A DNA stretch of 64,000 nt from Gerris lacustris (Eukaryota; Arthropoda; Insecta; Hemiptera; Gerridae), in NCBI GenBank assembly GCA_951217055.1, contig OX578278.1, positions 39,405,115 through 39,469,114 of the forward strand, in the 5' to 3' direction. A program made the position numbers and the translations under genes. Positions 32,850 through 44,359 of this stretch are shown one piece after another (the stretch's first letter is position 1; each line of letters begins with the position of its first letter). Below the pieces are notes generated by a model. It did no database searches. It saw nothing but the letters and a program-made list of their open reading frames with translations, and was not told where the DNA came from.

Positions 32850-33330
32850 AGATGTTACATAATGAAATAACTTCACATTCCCGCAAAAATTATCTTCACA
32901 ATAAACTTACTCCTTATCACATAAAACCTACATTATTAGAACATTAGGTGTTCAAATTTTTTATTTATTTTTTACAAAGTTGAATGAATTTGATAAATAA
33001 TTATTTGACATTGATTGATAATAAATTTTAAAAAATCCGAATTAATTTTGTATTAATTAAGGAACGATTTCTAATAGTTAATGGCGTTTTTAGTTAAGTA
33101 ATTTGTGTCGCTGTACTAATCAGTGTTGGGTTAAATGTGTTTTGTGTTCAACAATTTTTAACAAGCTTATCTTTATAGTAATCAATTATTAATATTTTAT
33201 CTCTTGAATTAATCATGATACTTTTTCTTAATTAACAGTGCATATTGACTTTTAGATCTAAATTGTTTTGTAAGTGGTAAAAGTCGTAATTTAGATATTT
33301 TTATAAGTGATGTGAACATAATAGTAGTAA
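32850..33330. other. No gene recognised
   Basis: AT-rich spacer. Confidence 0.4.
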
Positions 33331-33339
33331 AAAGGGCTA

Positions 33340-35098
33340 TTTTGCAGTGATTAATACAGCCAAGAATCGCTTGGCGGCACAATTTTGCTTGATTTATATA
33401 CATAAATGATTATATCCCTATGTCAAAACAACATTCGAGTGAGGTCTTCCCAGCTTTTCTAAGCTTGTCTCTAAAATGGCTGGATAACTGCAGTTTTACC
33501 GCGAAAATTAAATGTTTGTGAAATGAATTTTAGTTAAAAAAAAATTAGTTATTTCCTATCTTCATATCATTATTAGGATGAATATGTCGTATCTGAGACA
33601 CTTTATTTATTTATTTTATTTTTTTTGCTTCGATTTTTATCTATTTTTTATATTATTCCTTTTTACATTCTAAGAACGTAGGTAAACTTTGGTTTTATAA
33701 TAAAGTCTGTCGATTTTTTAAAAAATATATATAAAATCTCCAGTCACGAACATACGGGAAATGTTGTTAAAGATGGCATATACGATTGGGGGAAAACAAT
33801 TGGGATGGCTAAATATCTACTCTATAGATGCAACTACCCCTAACTACATATTGAACATGAAAAATCTCATCAAAATGTATTTTTGGGTACTTTTTTACTT
33901 TGTTACCAAGTAACAAAGTAAATTAGGTCGGATGTGGCAAGATTTTACTTGGTTACCCACCGTTCGTTTACATTTGTTTTTGACATTTTTTTGAAATTAA
34001 TTGACAATCTGGGGAATGTTCAAATATTCCTTTGGGACAAAGGAATATCACACTTCTGTAAATAAAAATGACAATATCTGTTAGTCTAACTATCTCTAAG
34101 TAACCTTTAATCCAATAAATTTTGAACAAAAGAATAGTTCACTTGGATTTAATAAAAAATAAATAAATTATTTGGGTGTGTAAAAGAGTGCCTACAAATT
34201 AAGAAGTTAAATCGATAATATATATATATATATATACTATTCTGTATATATTCCCTGGTCTATACTATATACTATATATATACTAGGAGTGCAATGCATT
34301 TGCCTGCTTGCAATATTGAGCTGAGCGTGCATTTTAATCTTAAATTTTATTCATGCGTTAAAATTCATATTAAATTAACGTGTTCATACAAAGATAGTTA
34401 ACAATAAACATTTTTATTTATAAACAGCTGAAATCAGATCAAAAAAAAAATATATATATTTCTAATTTTTAATTAAAAAGCATTTGTTTCCTGTTTTTCT
34501 ATTTTACCCCCCTCTTAAATGAAAATATGACAAAAGTGAACATAACAACAATAACTGTACTCTTAAAGAGCTTTCTAACGACATGCATCTCATAAAGGGC
34601 ATATACTATTTTAAATTTTGTACCCCGTACAAAAGTTGTTTATACCTTCCGTAGATTTATACCTTCCTGTGGTTGGTCACTATGAGCGTGCCGAATTTTT
34701 TTGCGGATCGGTTCAGCCGTTCAGGAGGAGTATGTGTCCAACCAAATGCAAAGTGTAGTATAAGAAACAATTAAAGTGTTTGTGCATAAAAACAGTAGGT
34801 TTTAACTATCACAATTGTTTTCCCCCACCCCTATATTCCCTCTTTAACAACGTTTCCCGTATGTTCGTGAGTGGATATTTGGTTGAACTGAAGGAGATGA
34901 TACGGTCGAGAATCGCATGGCAGCACAATTTCGCTTAATTTATACACTTGAGAGATTATATTTTATTTAAACATTTTAGAAATTATATATGTATGATTTA
35001 TTCATAGGAGAGTTGATACCCCTTTGTCAATAAAATATGTTGAAGTGAGGCCCCACAATCTTTTCTATAAACCGCCTCATACTCTTCATTCTTACCAG

Positions 35099-35155
<57 letters not shown>

Positions 35156-35240
35156 GATATATTTTAAATTAAAAATCATAATACCAAAGTTACCTACGTT
35201 CTTAGAATGTAAAAAGGAATCATAAAAAAAAGCTATCAAA
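33340..35240. repeat. Composite of direct and inverted repeats (nested elements)
   Basis: TTCTAAGAACGTAGGTAA-type sequence at about 33667 recurs inverted at about 35190-35212. CACGAACATACGGGAAA at about 33746 recurs inverted at about 34855-34870, each beside a GGGGGAAAACAATTG block. A third unit, with GAATCGC.TGGC.GCACAATTT, occurs in direct orientation at about 33363 and 34910. The first two fit a foldback-like element of about 1.56 kb with the third nested inside. A TA array (35101-35151) and a fragment of the 60.5-kb family (34500-34760) also lie within. Confidence 0.6.
35101..35151. repeat. (TA)n microsatellite
   Basis: About 50 bp of TA dinucleotides inside the composite repeat. Confidence 0.95.
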
Positions 35241-35381
35241 TTCGGAGTAAAAAAGTAAAGGGGGTCAGATACCAAATATTATTTACCATTATCAGATAAA
35301 TAGTAACCAAAGAGCTTAGACGGAATAGAGGGAGCATAGCGAATAATAAATTGGCCAAGTATGTGCTTTCAGCACACACAA

Positions 35382-35857
35382 AGGGTCCGTAGACAATTAA
35401 ACAAATAGGACGAGTTGGTGAACCACCATAATTATCCGTATCTTAGCCGTATTAAGAAGGCGGCCATTCAAAAGTTTGTTCCAGCTATAATTAATGAACC
35501 ATTTATTATAATGACGTGAAAAAAACGCCTTTACATGCATTTTATAGTCCAAACGCAACTACTCCGAAGTGCCTTACCCAATTTATTCCTAAGATTAATA
35601 AATAAATATTAAAGCTTTTTGGGGGGAAAAACATTTTTTCTCACATAATTTGTTAAGTAAACTTTTTTAATTTTTTTCGTTGATTTGTTAAAAAGTAGAG
35701 GGTGGACACAAAGAAACGAAATTGTCAATTACACAAGGCGCAAAGATGAATTGGTATAATTGTTGTTTTGGTACTTTCGGAGATTAGGTCCGTTCTAGAC
35801 TGACAGACGGACAACCGCAGGAATGTATAAGGGTTCTCGTTCTTGGTTGCGGACCCT
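35382..35857. mobile_element. Non-autonomous element with AGGGTCCGTAGxCAA ends, copy 1
   Basis: Begins AGGGTCCGTAGACAA and ends with the roughly complementary GGTTGCGGACCCT, followed by an A run. A GACAGACGGACAACCGCAGG tract lies before the right end. The same structure occurs at 55563-56251. No ORF. Confidence 0.6.
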
Positions 35858-35869
35858 AAAAAGAAGGCC

Positions 35870-36320
35870 TTAAAAGTGAAGAGTGAGAGAAAAGTAAACT
35901 AATTCTATTTTTGGCCAATTTTCATTAAGCTCACACATATTTTTAGTTGTCCGATTGACTTCAGTTGAGTTATTAATGACATCAAATTACTATAAAATTG
36001 CTTAACAGAGATGTTGTTGTAATAGACAAATGTTGTACACATAAATTCGTTCATTTAAACAGTTAACGAAACACAAAGAAGTAAGGACACCTTTGAAGAC
36101 ACCTGCAATTCATCATATAATAGCAAAAGAAAAAAATTACAAACAAGGTCAAAGTACTCAATGTGTAATATTTATTATGGATGATATATAAGATAAAATT
36201 ATAAAAAAGATTAATGGACATAAAACTTGTGGTTAATCTCCACTTGGCAATCTCTATTTTTTCTAGTGCTCCGATTTCGGTTTTTTTTTATGTTCCTTAT
36301 GACATTTTAAGAACTTCTAT
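35870..36320. other. No gene recognised
   Basis: AT-rich spacer. Confidence 0.4.
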
Positions 36321-36324
36321 CCTT

Positions 36325-36510
36325 AAGCGGCCCGCACACTGTCAATAGTATTGTCAATATACAAAAGTATTGTCAATGCTTTTGATCGTGTGGGGAGTTG
36401 GTATTGATATAAAAAACAGTATTGATGAAAATTTGTTATTGAATTGCATATTGACAATAGTATTTTCAATAATATTATTGACATTAATATTGATCTTGGT
36501 GGGAGGCTTT
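36325..36510. mobile_element. MITE-like element built of TATTGTCAATA motifs
   Basis: The left end GCGGCCCGCACACTGTCAAT and the right end (read inward) AGCCTCCCACCAAGATCAAT are loosely complementary. Between them TATTGTCAAT or its complement ATTGACAATA occurs at least six times in both orientations. No ORF. Confidence 0.5.
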
Positions 36511-36519
36511 ACGACTTTT

Positions 36520-37480
36520 CGATAAAGTCAATAGTCGATCTATATTATTAAAAAAGTTTTATAAACAAACAAATGTGTAAAATTGTACAATGTCAAATTG
36601 TCAAATTATGCGAAGGTTCAAGGCAGCGGCCGCTTTTCGACGAGCGAAGCGAGTAGGGGTCGGAGCCCTCTAGTTAAGAAAAAAAATACATGGTATGTCT
36701 ACGTAAGATCTTACAGGAAATGCTATAATAAAGGAGTTATGGGTGGGGAGATGCACATGGCATAGCTAAAACATTCTAAAATGGATGTACAAATATCAAA
36801 AGAACAATAATAGTACAACAAAACCGCAATCGTTTACATTAGAAAGTCAGAATATTTAGTTTTCGCGATGTACATAAAAGCAGTAACTAAGTAAGAAATA
36901 GGTAAGATAACAGTTCGAATTCCAGTGGACATAAAGCAGTTAAAAAATGCGCATTTTGCAGAAGATACTACTGATTATTTATGTGTCTTGCTATCGATAT
37001 TATTTTCGATACTATCAGGCTATTAGAGTGTATTTTGGAATATTTTTCTTGAATCATTGTCGATTCTTTATTACTTTCTCTATGTTGGGTAATAATAGTA
37101 ATTATGAAATGCTACCATATGAAAAAGGTCGAAATAAATTTAACTGCTTTGTTTAATCTTTTTCTTTTTCTATTAAATTCTTTTTTGGTTTGATTTTATT
37201 TTCTTTCAATTAACAATTCACAATTCAATAATCAATAAAAAAACTAAAATATTTTCTTTTTGTATTGAGTGACATTGTCATGCCACTCTTAGTAATATTA
37301 TTATAGAGACACGCATATGGATAGTATTTCTATATTGAAAAGGGCTGGTGCTCCTTTGTCTATTAGTTCTTTAGACTAAGTCTTTGTCTACTCTTTAGAC
37401 TGACTTTATCAATTAGATTAAGGAGTATTATAACTTCTACAAGCAGAAGTGTGTTATTCATTTGGGTAAATATCGGCAAT
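36520..37480. other. No gene recognised
   Basis: AT-rich. A short GC-rich stretch at 36620-36675 and ORFs of 60-69 codons show no recognised motif. Confidence 0.4.
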
Positions 37481-37499
37481 AGCGCACCCCTTCTCACTC

Positions 37500-38045
37500 C
37501 AACGTATTTTTTGACAAAGGGATATCAACTCTCCTATGAACAAACCATACATATATAATTATTATATACATATATTAATGGAAGGGATGAATTGATATAT
37601 CGAAGTCAACTGTACAACTTCGAAAGACATCGATTACACGGAAGGGGTACACTATTGCCGAGTTTAACCTTCATTTGTCCCAAACTACTTTGTACTACAT
37701 GTATCTTTGTCTTCAATAGTTAGTTAGGCAAAGGAATATAATTTCTATGTAGAAATAAAAATATCCCTTATTCTAATTAGGTATTTAGATGAAGGGATAT
37801 ATAATTGATAGACATTTAGTTCAAAGTACTTTGGGACAAAGGAATATCATAGTTCTGTATAAAAAGTGATAACATTTCTTTGTCTTAATAGTTATTTAAA
37901 CCAAAGAGTATAAACTCTCCTGTGTTCAGAAGTGATAATATCCTGCCAAGTAAAATTGATAATAACACTTCTATACACAGTAGTGATAAAAATGTCAAGA
38001 AAAATGGATATTAAAACTTCTATACACTGTAGTAATTACGCCCCT
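37500..38045. repeat. Degenerate tandem repeat with ACAAAGGAATAT-like core
   Basis: Variants of a unit with an ACAAAGGAATATCA core, then TTCTGTATA and GTGATAA, begin near 37511, 37735, 37795, 37850, 37917 and around 37960-38010, spaced about 50-90 bp in the dense part. Single diverged copies occur at about 34036 and 39624. The first unit also matches the inner part of the 33.3-35.2-kb composite in inverted orientation. Confidence 0.55.
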
Positions 38046-38049
38046 TAGT

Positions 38050-38790
38050 TCTATTATTGAAACTAAGAAAAATTATTCTCTTTGTTACACTTTATATTTT
38101 CAATTTAAATTAATTTAGCGCCGAAACACCACTGTTTGTTTGTCTAGTTTTATGGGTCATTACAATGACGGTTGATGATTTTGCACTTGGTTAATTAAAC
38201 GCTTGATTGTGTGCATCCATTTCGCAGTGCTTAAGCTATACCATGTGTTTCTCCCCACTCATCAACCCACCCTTTTATCCTAACATTTCTCGGAAGATCA
38301 TAAGTAAACATTTCATTTTTTTTAACTATTGACTTAATTGAAAATTAGCGAGGATAGAAGCTCTTAAAATGTGATAAGGAATCATTATTTTTTAAAAAAT
38401 ATATATGTATTATAAAAATATATATAAGTCAATTAGACCAATAGAAAAAAAATTGTTGTAAAATGTACTTTTTTAATAAATATAATCATAATTAAAAAAA
38501 AGGAACAATTGTTAATTTTGATATCAGTGATAAGCTATCAGGTGACAAAACAGAATTTTATTGATAACAATAGAATAGTTTAGAATTTTAAACCTCTTGG
38601 AATCGCACCACCTGCTGCTATCAATCTTTAAGCAACTTTTCAAAAGGAAAATTTTGGACTATGCTCCTTCTACCAAGCTCTTTGGGTCATATCCAATTTA
38701 ACGTTAATAAACATTTTTAATTTCATTACACTGCAGATATTAGTGTTAAAAAAGTAAGAATTAGAATAATTAACAAAGAAAGAAATATCG
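38050..38790. other. AT-rich region upstream of the dynein gene
   Basis: Likely holds the 5' UTR and promoter of the gene starting at 38791, but no clear TATA box or initiator could be chosen. No competing ORF. Confidence 0.4.
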
Positions 38791-38970
38791 ATGGAAGAAG
38801 AAGAAGAAGTAAAAACTAGATTAGATGTGTCTACTCTAGTTGGAGATGAGGAAGGTGAAGAAGAAATATTTCCTGAACCTGAACAGGAGGATCAATCTCT
38901 GAAGAGTCTTGAGTCTATCATTTTAGATGACACTTCATCTACAAGTTCCGATACCTCTGCTGGAACTAAT
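38791..38970 (+). CDS. DNAI3-like dynein intermediate chain, inferred exon 1
   Basis: Sixty codons from ATG 38791 (context ATATCGATGG) to a GT donor (AAT/GTACGT at 38970/38971). The peptide is very acidic and Ser/Thr-rich, with MEEEEEV at the start and DDTSSTSSDTSAG near the end, and looks disordered. Phase at the donor is 0 and joins in frame with the 48-bp exon at 41104 and the large exon at 45734. Read past the donor the frame ends at 39009. The link to the downstream exons is inferred from phase, splice consensus and the same acidic style; it has no transcript support. Confidence 0.55.
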
Positions 38971-39079
38971 GTACGTATTAAAACATTAATTATTAACTAC
39001 GCTTCTTAGAAAATAAAAGAAATGGGATAATTTTCCATTAGCTGGACCGCACTTATTCGTAAAGAATGTTATTTAATCT

Positions 39080-39420
39080 TTCCGTAGTATGAATACTACC
39101 TTAAACTTAAAAATTAAAATTTCAAATTGATTGTACTAGGTACAGGTGCTAATTGAGTACTTTATAATTATAAGCGTTAATTCTCGGTCTAGTTCTATTG
39201 CCGTGAATATTTGGCTTGCTAGACTTGTAGAAAAGATTGAAAGCTTGGATTCGGGACTTCACATCGGTAACGATAGAGAAAAATCATTCTCCAGTATAGC
39301 TAATTTGGAAAGAGCGCCTGAAAAGGATATATAGGACGCCCGTGGTTTAAGTCCCGGTGCTGGGGTCTATTTTTCTCTGTATTTCTCCCGTAGTTAATGA
39401 TAATTATAATTTGATTTAAA
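39080..39420. repeat. SINE-like dispersed repeat (also at 19470 and 59475)
   Basis: Shares three parts with other copies: a palindromic word (GTAGTATTCATACTAC or its variants), a GTGGTTTAAGTCCCGG box resembling a tRNA B box, and CCCGTAGT followed by AATAATTATAATTTGATTTA. The copy at 59475-59620 has all parts compactly; the copy at about 19470-19560 lacks the B-box part. Here the palindrome and the box are separated by about 250 bp. Confidence 0.6.
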
Positions 39421-40265
39421 GTAAAGAATGTAGACAATGGCCAATTACATCCAAAATTATAATTTCTACTATTAATACTCTTTCCAACCACAATTTCTAA
39501 CACAATCTTTATTTGTAACTTCCATCTCTACACCTCCACTTTATACCTTTGGAAAATTGTAAACTCATTGTATGGCCACTATTCCGATGTGGTACTCTTT
39601 TTGTTTAGTCCAATGTTCATTGGGACAAAGAAATGTCACACTCTGATTTTTAAAGTGATTCTAATTTACATACCCACCCACGTCATGTGAAATTCGAAAT
39701 GGAATTGGGGGGCACCAAACTAAAAGAGTGTCTTTGATTCTAACAGCACGCCACGAAGTTTAAACAGGCGATCAATACTGTGGTTAAACTTGCAACGGCA
39801 CTATAACAGTAACACATAATTAGAATTATAAAGAAAATCGCTCTTTTCATTGCAACCACAATGTGTACACATTTACTTTCTACAACGTCGGTAAAATATA
39901 AATTCATTGCATTGCTACTCTTCCGATTCTCTAGCCATGTTTTGGTAAAGACGCCACGAAATTCTAACTGAGGCAAAACAACTGCGGAAAACTAGATATA
40001 CTTTACACAATTATGGTAAATAAAAAAAAACTGCTTATTAAAGAAAATAAGTTAACTTAGCTTGTTAATAGATTGCTTTTACTATAATGAGATGTTTTAA
40101 CAGAACGTTTGTTCATTTTGACGCAGCTCGGCTTATGAAAAAGGACCAGAAAATGTATTTTATCTACGATTGTTACGAAATATAAACATTGTATCTCTGT
40201 TTAGATGCGTAGAAAGTGATTCTTTACGTACTGGTATTCATTGCGCATGCGCGTCTCATAATTCT

Positions 40266-40317
40266 GAAGAATTCCTCTTTTTTACCGCCGTAGGGTGGTA
40301 AAAAAGAAGAATTCTTC
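40266..40317. repeat. Hairpin, 21-bp arms
   Basis: GAAGAATTCCTCTTTTTTACC (40266-40286) and its reverse complement with one mismatch (40297-40317) enclose a 10-nt loop. The EcoRI-type GAATTC lies in both arms. Confidence 0.9.
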
Positions 40318-41103
40318 ACCTTTACGCACGATTAGCGAGTTTGTTTACACCTAGCAGAACTAATTTTCTGTTTGTTTAGTTAAAGTAACTGTTTATATCG
40401 AGTTCTTAGTGAAAAACAATGAGTCGTTTAAGTGATAAGACGAAAATGAGGAGAATAATACCCCTTCCAAAATAATTAATTTGGCACAAAATACAACTAA
40501 TGAATTAATGTCATCTTTATCAAAAGAAATACGAACTTACATACAGGATGTTTATTTATTTTTATTTTTTTCTGAATTTATTATTAAAATCCAACAATCG
40601 TAGATAAAGTTCGGTACGCAATTCGTGCGAAAACGGATTTTTGCATTGCTCGTGTGGTTTTACTACCCTCGCTGTCGCTCGGGTGCCAACTCCACACTCG
40701 CATGGAAAATGCGACTTTCCGCACTCGACGCGTAATGTACTATTAAGGAACCTAATTGATAGAATAAAGAATTCATTTCGGGGGAAATAAATAAAAAGGA
40801 GAGAACAACTTTCTTTTCTTTAAGTTAATTTTGATTTCAATAAAACTTTTTATTTATTTCATACTAGTTGACCACTTTTTTAATCCCCACGTTCTTAATC
40901 AACGTGTATTATTCAGGAAATAAAAATTGAATCAAAAGGATTACGTTAAATTGAGGAGTGACAAATTTTGGTGATTAGGTAATTTCTCCACTTAAGTTTT
41001 TGAGATGCTTTCCCCTCTTAATTTATACAAAGAGCTATAAAAAATATATTTGATCAATAAGTCTGTATTACATTATTTATTCTTTAAGTAATTTTGTTTT
41101 CAG

Positions 41104-41151
41104 ATCTCAGTACCCGGTACATTTCCTCCTCCTCAAGACATGCCGTCAACA
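41104..41151 (+). CDS. DNAI3-like dynein intermediate chain, inferred exon 2
   Basis: A 48-bp segment between TTTTGTTTTCAG and GTAAGT encodes ISVPGTFPPPQDMPST, 16 codons in phase 0 at both ends. The strong acceptor and donor and the phase match with exons 1 and 3 support it. It is too short for homology. It could be skipped without breaking the frame, so alternative splicing would be silent in phase. Confidence 0.5.
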
Positions 41152-41400
41152 GTAAGTTACAATTAAATAAATAATAATGTTACAAAATAAAGTTAAAGCT
41201 GTTTAACATGTATTGTTATCCACCACTAGCAAATATAAATATGCTGTCCAACTATGCCCTTAAAATGACCTCAAAAAACAAAGTTTTCACGCATTTTAGT
41301 TGTGTTTGGGTAAATATTGATATTAATTTATTTCAATTTAAAAAAAAAAAATATATATATATATATTTTTTTTTTTTAATTAGTTAATTAATTAAATAAT

Positions 41401-41650
41401 TTTGCTTCCGAGCTTACCAAAGATAGCGGAAGCAATGTGCTCCTTCTGAAGAGCGAATTTTTTTTTGTCTCCGTTTTCAAAAATTCCAAATCCGATTCAA
41501 GCATCAGGAAAAATTTTTGATTCCGTGTCTCTCTGTCGCTCAAATAATATTTCCTAACCAACATATCAAAAAAACTACTACTCGTCCGAATCCTTCTTTG
41601 AATGACAGTTTAGAAAAGGTTCTTAGTTTTTTTATCAAGATTTTAATTAG
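41401..41650. repeat. Dispersed repeat, copy 2 (pair with 16571-16815)
   Basis: Same family and orientation as 16571-16815; lies in inferred intron 2 of the dynein gene. Confidence 0.7.
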
Positions 41651-41865
41651 ATTACATTTAGTATACAAAGTCTCAGTTATATAATAAGAAGGTTGAAGGA
41701 TGAAGTAAAGCTAATTGTGTTTGGGATGTATAACTGCAATCTTCAGTGTAAGCCAATAATTTTAACTTAATATTAATTTTAATTTAGCCATTATTTTAAT
41801 TTTAAACAAACTCATCCTAAAATACCATGGTGGTACTTGCTTCTACAATTTAGTTTTTTCCCAAA

Positions 41866-44354
41866 TAGTCCAGTCAAAATATACATAAAAAATAGCTAAA
41901 TTCGCAAAGCGTGATGTAGTTCTGATTTTTTTATATGTTGTTCAGACCAGTTAGGGTAGTGTGATCTTAAGTTTGCAGCTGCGAAAAACCTGTGCTAGCT
42001 GCGTAATAGCTGAAAAACTGAAAAATTTTCGTACTTGTTTTATTTTTAGCCATATTACTCGTAAACTATGACTTCGTCGATGTTAGGAGTTATTTCTATT
42101 TTTAAAGTACAGTAAATTTGCAGCAGCATAAGCTAAATTGGAGCTCTGTACGACCAATAGGTTCCGAGATATGGCACTTCGAAAATTGGCAATGTTTCTT
42201 AAAAAATGGAAATTTTATGTATTTCTCTCGTTTCGGGCCAAATTTCGGCATAAAGCAGCCCACCTACGAGAAAAATCATAAAGAATAAAGTTATAGTAAA
42301 TTTAATCTCTTAAGTACAAAACGAAGTCTGTAGGCCCAGTAGTTCAGGTGCAATCGTAAAAATCACAAAAATAGAATATTGGATTTTTGAAGAAATTATC
42401 CTAAACACTGCTACAAGTTGTGGGCATTCGACGAAAGAAAAATTTCATAGATTCATATGTAACGGTGGAGAAGAATAATAATAATTATGTACATTTATTA
42501 TCACAAATCGTAGAAGTCAATCATAGACGCTTAATGCTTTTTATTTCGAGGGTCTTGGTAGATAACGTTCGTATTCCGGGACTGATGGAAGTTGCTGTGG
42601 TATTTTGGTCTTCTGGCTAAGAAGTGCAAAAGTGGCTAGGGGTGGAGAGGGATGCCACAGATTGGGGTTGGACGAAAAGTTCCCTTGGTTTAATTCCAAT
42701 AACATCATTATGTAAACCAGCGCCAGCAATCCTTTTCAAATCGCTCTCATGTAAGTGCAAGAAGGGATGCAGGGGAGCATGCACTTGCCGGAGAGCTGGG
42801 CTGAAGTGCTCAGCTTTGTGCACTACGTGCTGTGGCAAGACTTGCCACAACGTATCCACAGCTTTAATCGACGAGGATGAAGACGATCCCGACGATCCTC
42901 CCCCTTCAGACGATATTCTTCCTTCAGACGATCAACCCGAAACCCACAAAATACCCCAGCAACTTCCTTCAGTCCCTGAATACGACCATCATCTACCAGG
43001 ACCCTCAAAAAAAAAACGAAGCATTAGGCGTCAATGATTGATCTCTAATGTCTCAAATGTACATAAATATATATACAATTATTCTTTTCCACCTTTGATG
43101 ATTTTTTGAAATTTTTTATTCCTCGAATGCCCGAAACTTGTTATTAAAAGTGGTTTAGGTTTTTTACTTAAAAAATACAAATTTCTTTTTTTGTTTTTTT
43201 TACACTTGCAAAAGAACTATTTTGTCTACAGGCTTTATTTTGTGCTTGCCTAAAAGCCAATTAAATTTACTACAACTTCATTTCTAATGACTTTTCTCGT
43301 AGGGGAGATGTTTTATGCCGATATTCGCACCGAAACGAAAGCAATAAATAAATTTTCCATTTTTTGGAAAACACTGCCAATTTTTGAAGTATCATATCTC
43401 GGTAACTATTGGACGCACAGAGTTGCCATTGGTCGTAAAAAGAAGCAAATTATATTTACTACAACTTCATTTCTTATAACTTTTCTCGTAGCTTAACAGT
43501 TTTACGCCGATACTCACCATGAAACGAGAGAAGTACTTAAAATTTCCATTTTTTGACAAAAATTTCCATTTTTTTTAAATTGCCATATCTCGGAGCTTAT
43601 TGGTCGTACAGAGCTCTGGTTGAGCTTATGTTGCTGCAAATTTACTGTACAAAAAATTGTAATTACAACTAACATCCAACAACGCATAGTTTACGAGGTA
43701 TATAGCAACAACTGAAAAAAGTCCAAATTTTTTTCAGTTTTTCAGCTATTACGCAGCTAGCACAGGTTTTTCGAAGCTGCAAACTTAGGATCACACTACT
43801 CTAACTGGTCCGAACAACATATCAAAAAATCAGAACTACATCAAGCTTTGCGAATTATAGGTCTAATATGACTGGGCTAATATTCTGTTATTGTGTTTTT
43901 TACTATTGCACCTGAACTACTAGGCCGACAGACTTCGTTTTGAACTTAAAAGGAAGCCAATTAAATTTACTACAAATTTAGCTGTTTTATGCCGATATTT
44001 GGCCCCAAACTAGAGCAACACTTTTTTTTAAAAAACATTGCCAATTTTTGAAGTGCCATATCTCTGAACCTATTGATCGTACAGAGCTCCGGTTGAGCAT
44101 TTGCTGCTGCAAATTTACTGTACTTTAAAAATATAAATAACGCCTAACATCGAAAAACAAATAGTTTACCAGTTATATGGCAAAAACTAAAACAAGTACG
44201 AAAAGTTTTCAGTTTTTCAGCTATTACGCAGCTAGCACAGGTTTTTCGAAGCTGCAAACTTAGGATCACACTACCCTAACTGGTCCGAACAACATATAAA
44301 AAAATCAGAACTACATCACGGTTTGCGAATTTAATGTCTAATTTGACTGGACTA
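41866..44354. mobile_element. Long-TIR element enclosing a CXC-domain ORF (2.49 kb)
   Basis: The left arm 41866 to about 42615 and the right arm about 42940-44354 are inverted copies. The outer ends read TAGTCCAGTCAAA in both, followed by AATTCGCAAA, GTGATGTAGTTCTGATTTTT and CAGTTAGGGTAGTGTGATC. Homology continues inward through CCTGTGCTAGCTGCGTAATA, the CTCTCGTTTCGGGCCAAAT block and the TAGTTCAGGTGCAAT block up to the CXC ORF. The right arm is longer because part of it is present in extra tandem copies (about 43250-43900 and 43910-44354). TA directly outside GTCCAGTC on both sides could be a 2-bp target duplication, but this is uncertain. Another copy of nearly equal length lies at 29196-31661. 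Confidence 0.85.
42624..43037 (+). CDS. CXC (tesmin-like) cysteine-rich protein, 137 aa, inside the long-TIR element
   Basis: After DWGWTKSSLGLIPITS (residues about 13-28) comes the cysteine-rich block CKCKKGCRGACTCRRAGLKC followed by SALCTTCCGKTCHN (about 45-80). Its pattern is C-x-C-x3-C-x3-C-x-C-x6-C-x3-C-x2-C, as in CXC/CRC (tesmin) zinc-binding motifs. A very acidic Asp/Pro stretch and a basic tail (SKKKRS) follow. From general knowledge, similar WGW...CKCKKGC modules close many uncharacterised, often transposon-linked, arthropod proteins. This ORF would then be only the C-terminal end of a longer transposon protein, with the N-terminal part deleted. The last ~30 codons lie in the right inverted arm, and a diverged reverse copy of them occurs at about 42555-42610. 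Confidence 0.7.
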   Translation: MQKWLGVERDATDWGWTKSSLGLIPITSLCKPAPAILFKSLSCKCKKGCRGACTCRRAGLKCSALCTTCCGKTCHNVSTALIDEDEDDPDDPPPSDDILPSDDQPETHKIPQQLPSVPEYDHHLPGPSKKKRSIRRQ

Positions 44355-44359
44355 AAAAC

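Larger units (their letters stand above)
38971..41103 (+). other. Inferred intron 1 with repeats
   Basis: Starts GTACGT and ends TTTTGTTTTCAG. It holds a dispersed repeat with a palindromic GTAGTATGAATACTAC-like word and a tRNA B-box-like motif (39080-39420), a hairpin at 40266-40317 and a copy of the 10141-10205 repeat (inverted) at 40680-40743. No coding sequence found. Confidence 0.5.

Noticed and set aside
38791..39009. Independent 72-residue acidic protein
   Set aside because: A donor site at 38970 in phase 0, and matching exons downstream, make it more likely the first exon of the dynein gene, though this is not proven.
42420..42620. Separate 66-codon ORF before the CXC ORF
   Set aside because: It lies in the left inverted arm, and its end is the antisense of the CXC ORF's coding tail.
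43250..44354. CRISPR-like or satellite array from the repeated blocks
   Set aside because: The repeats are hundreds of bases long and are tandem copies of a transposon arm, not short repeats with unique spacers.
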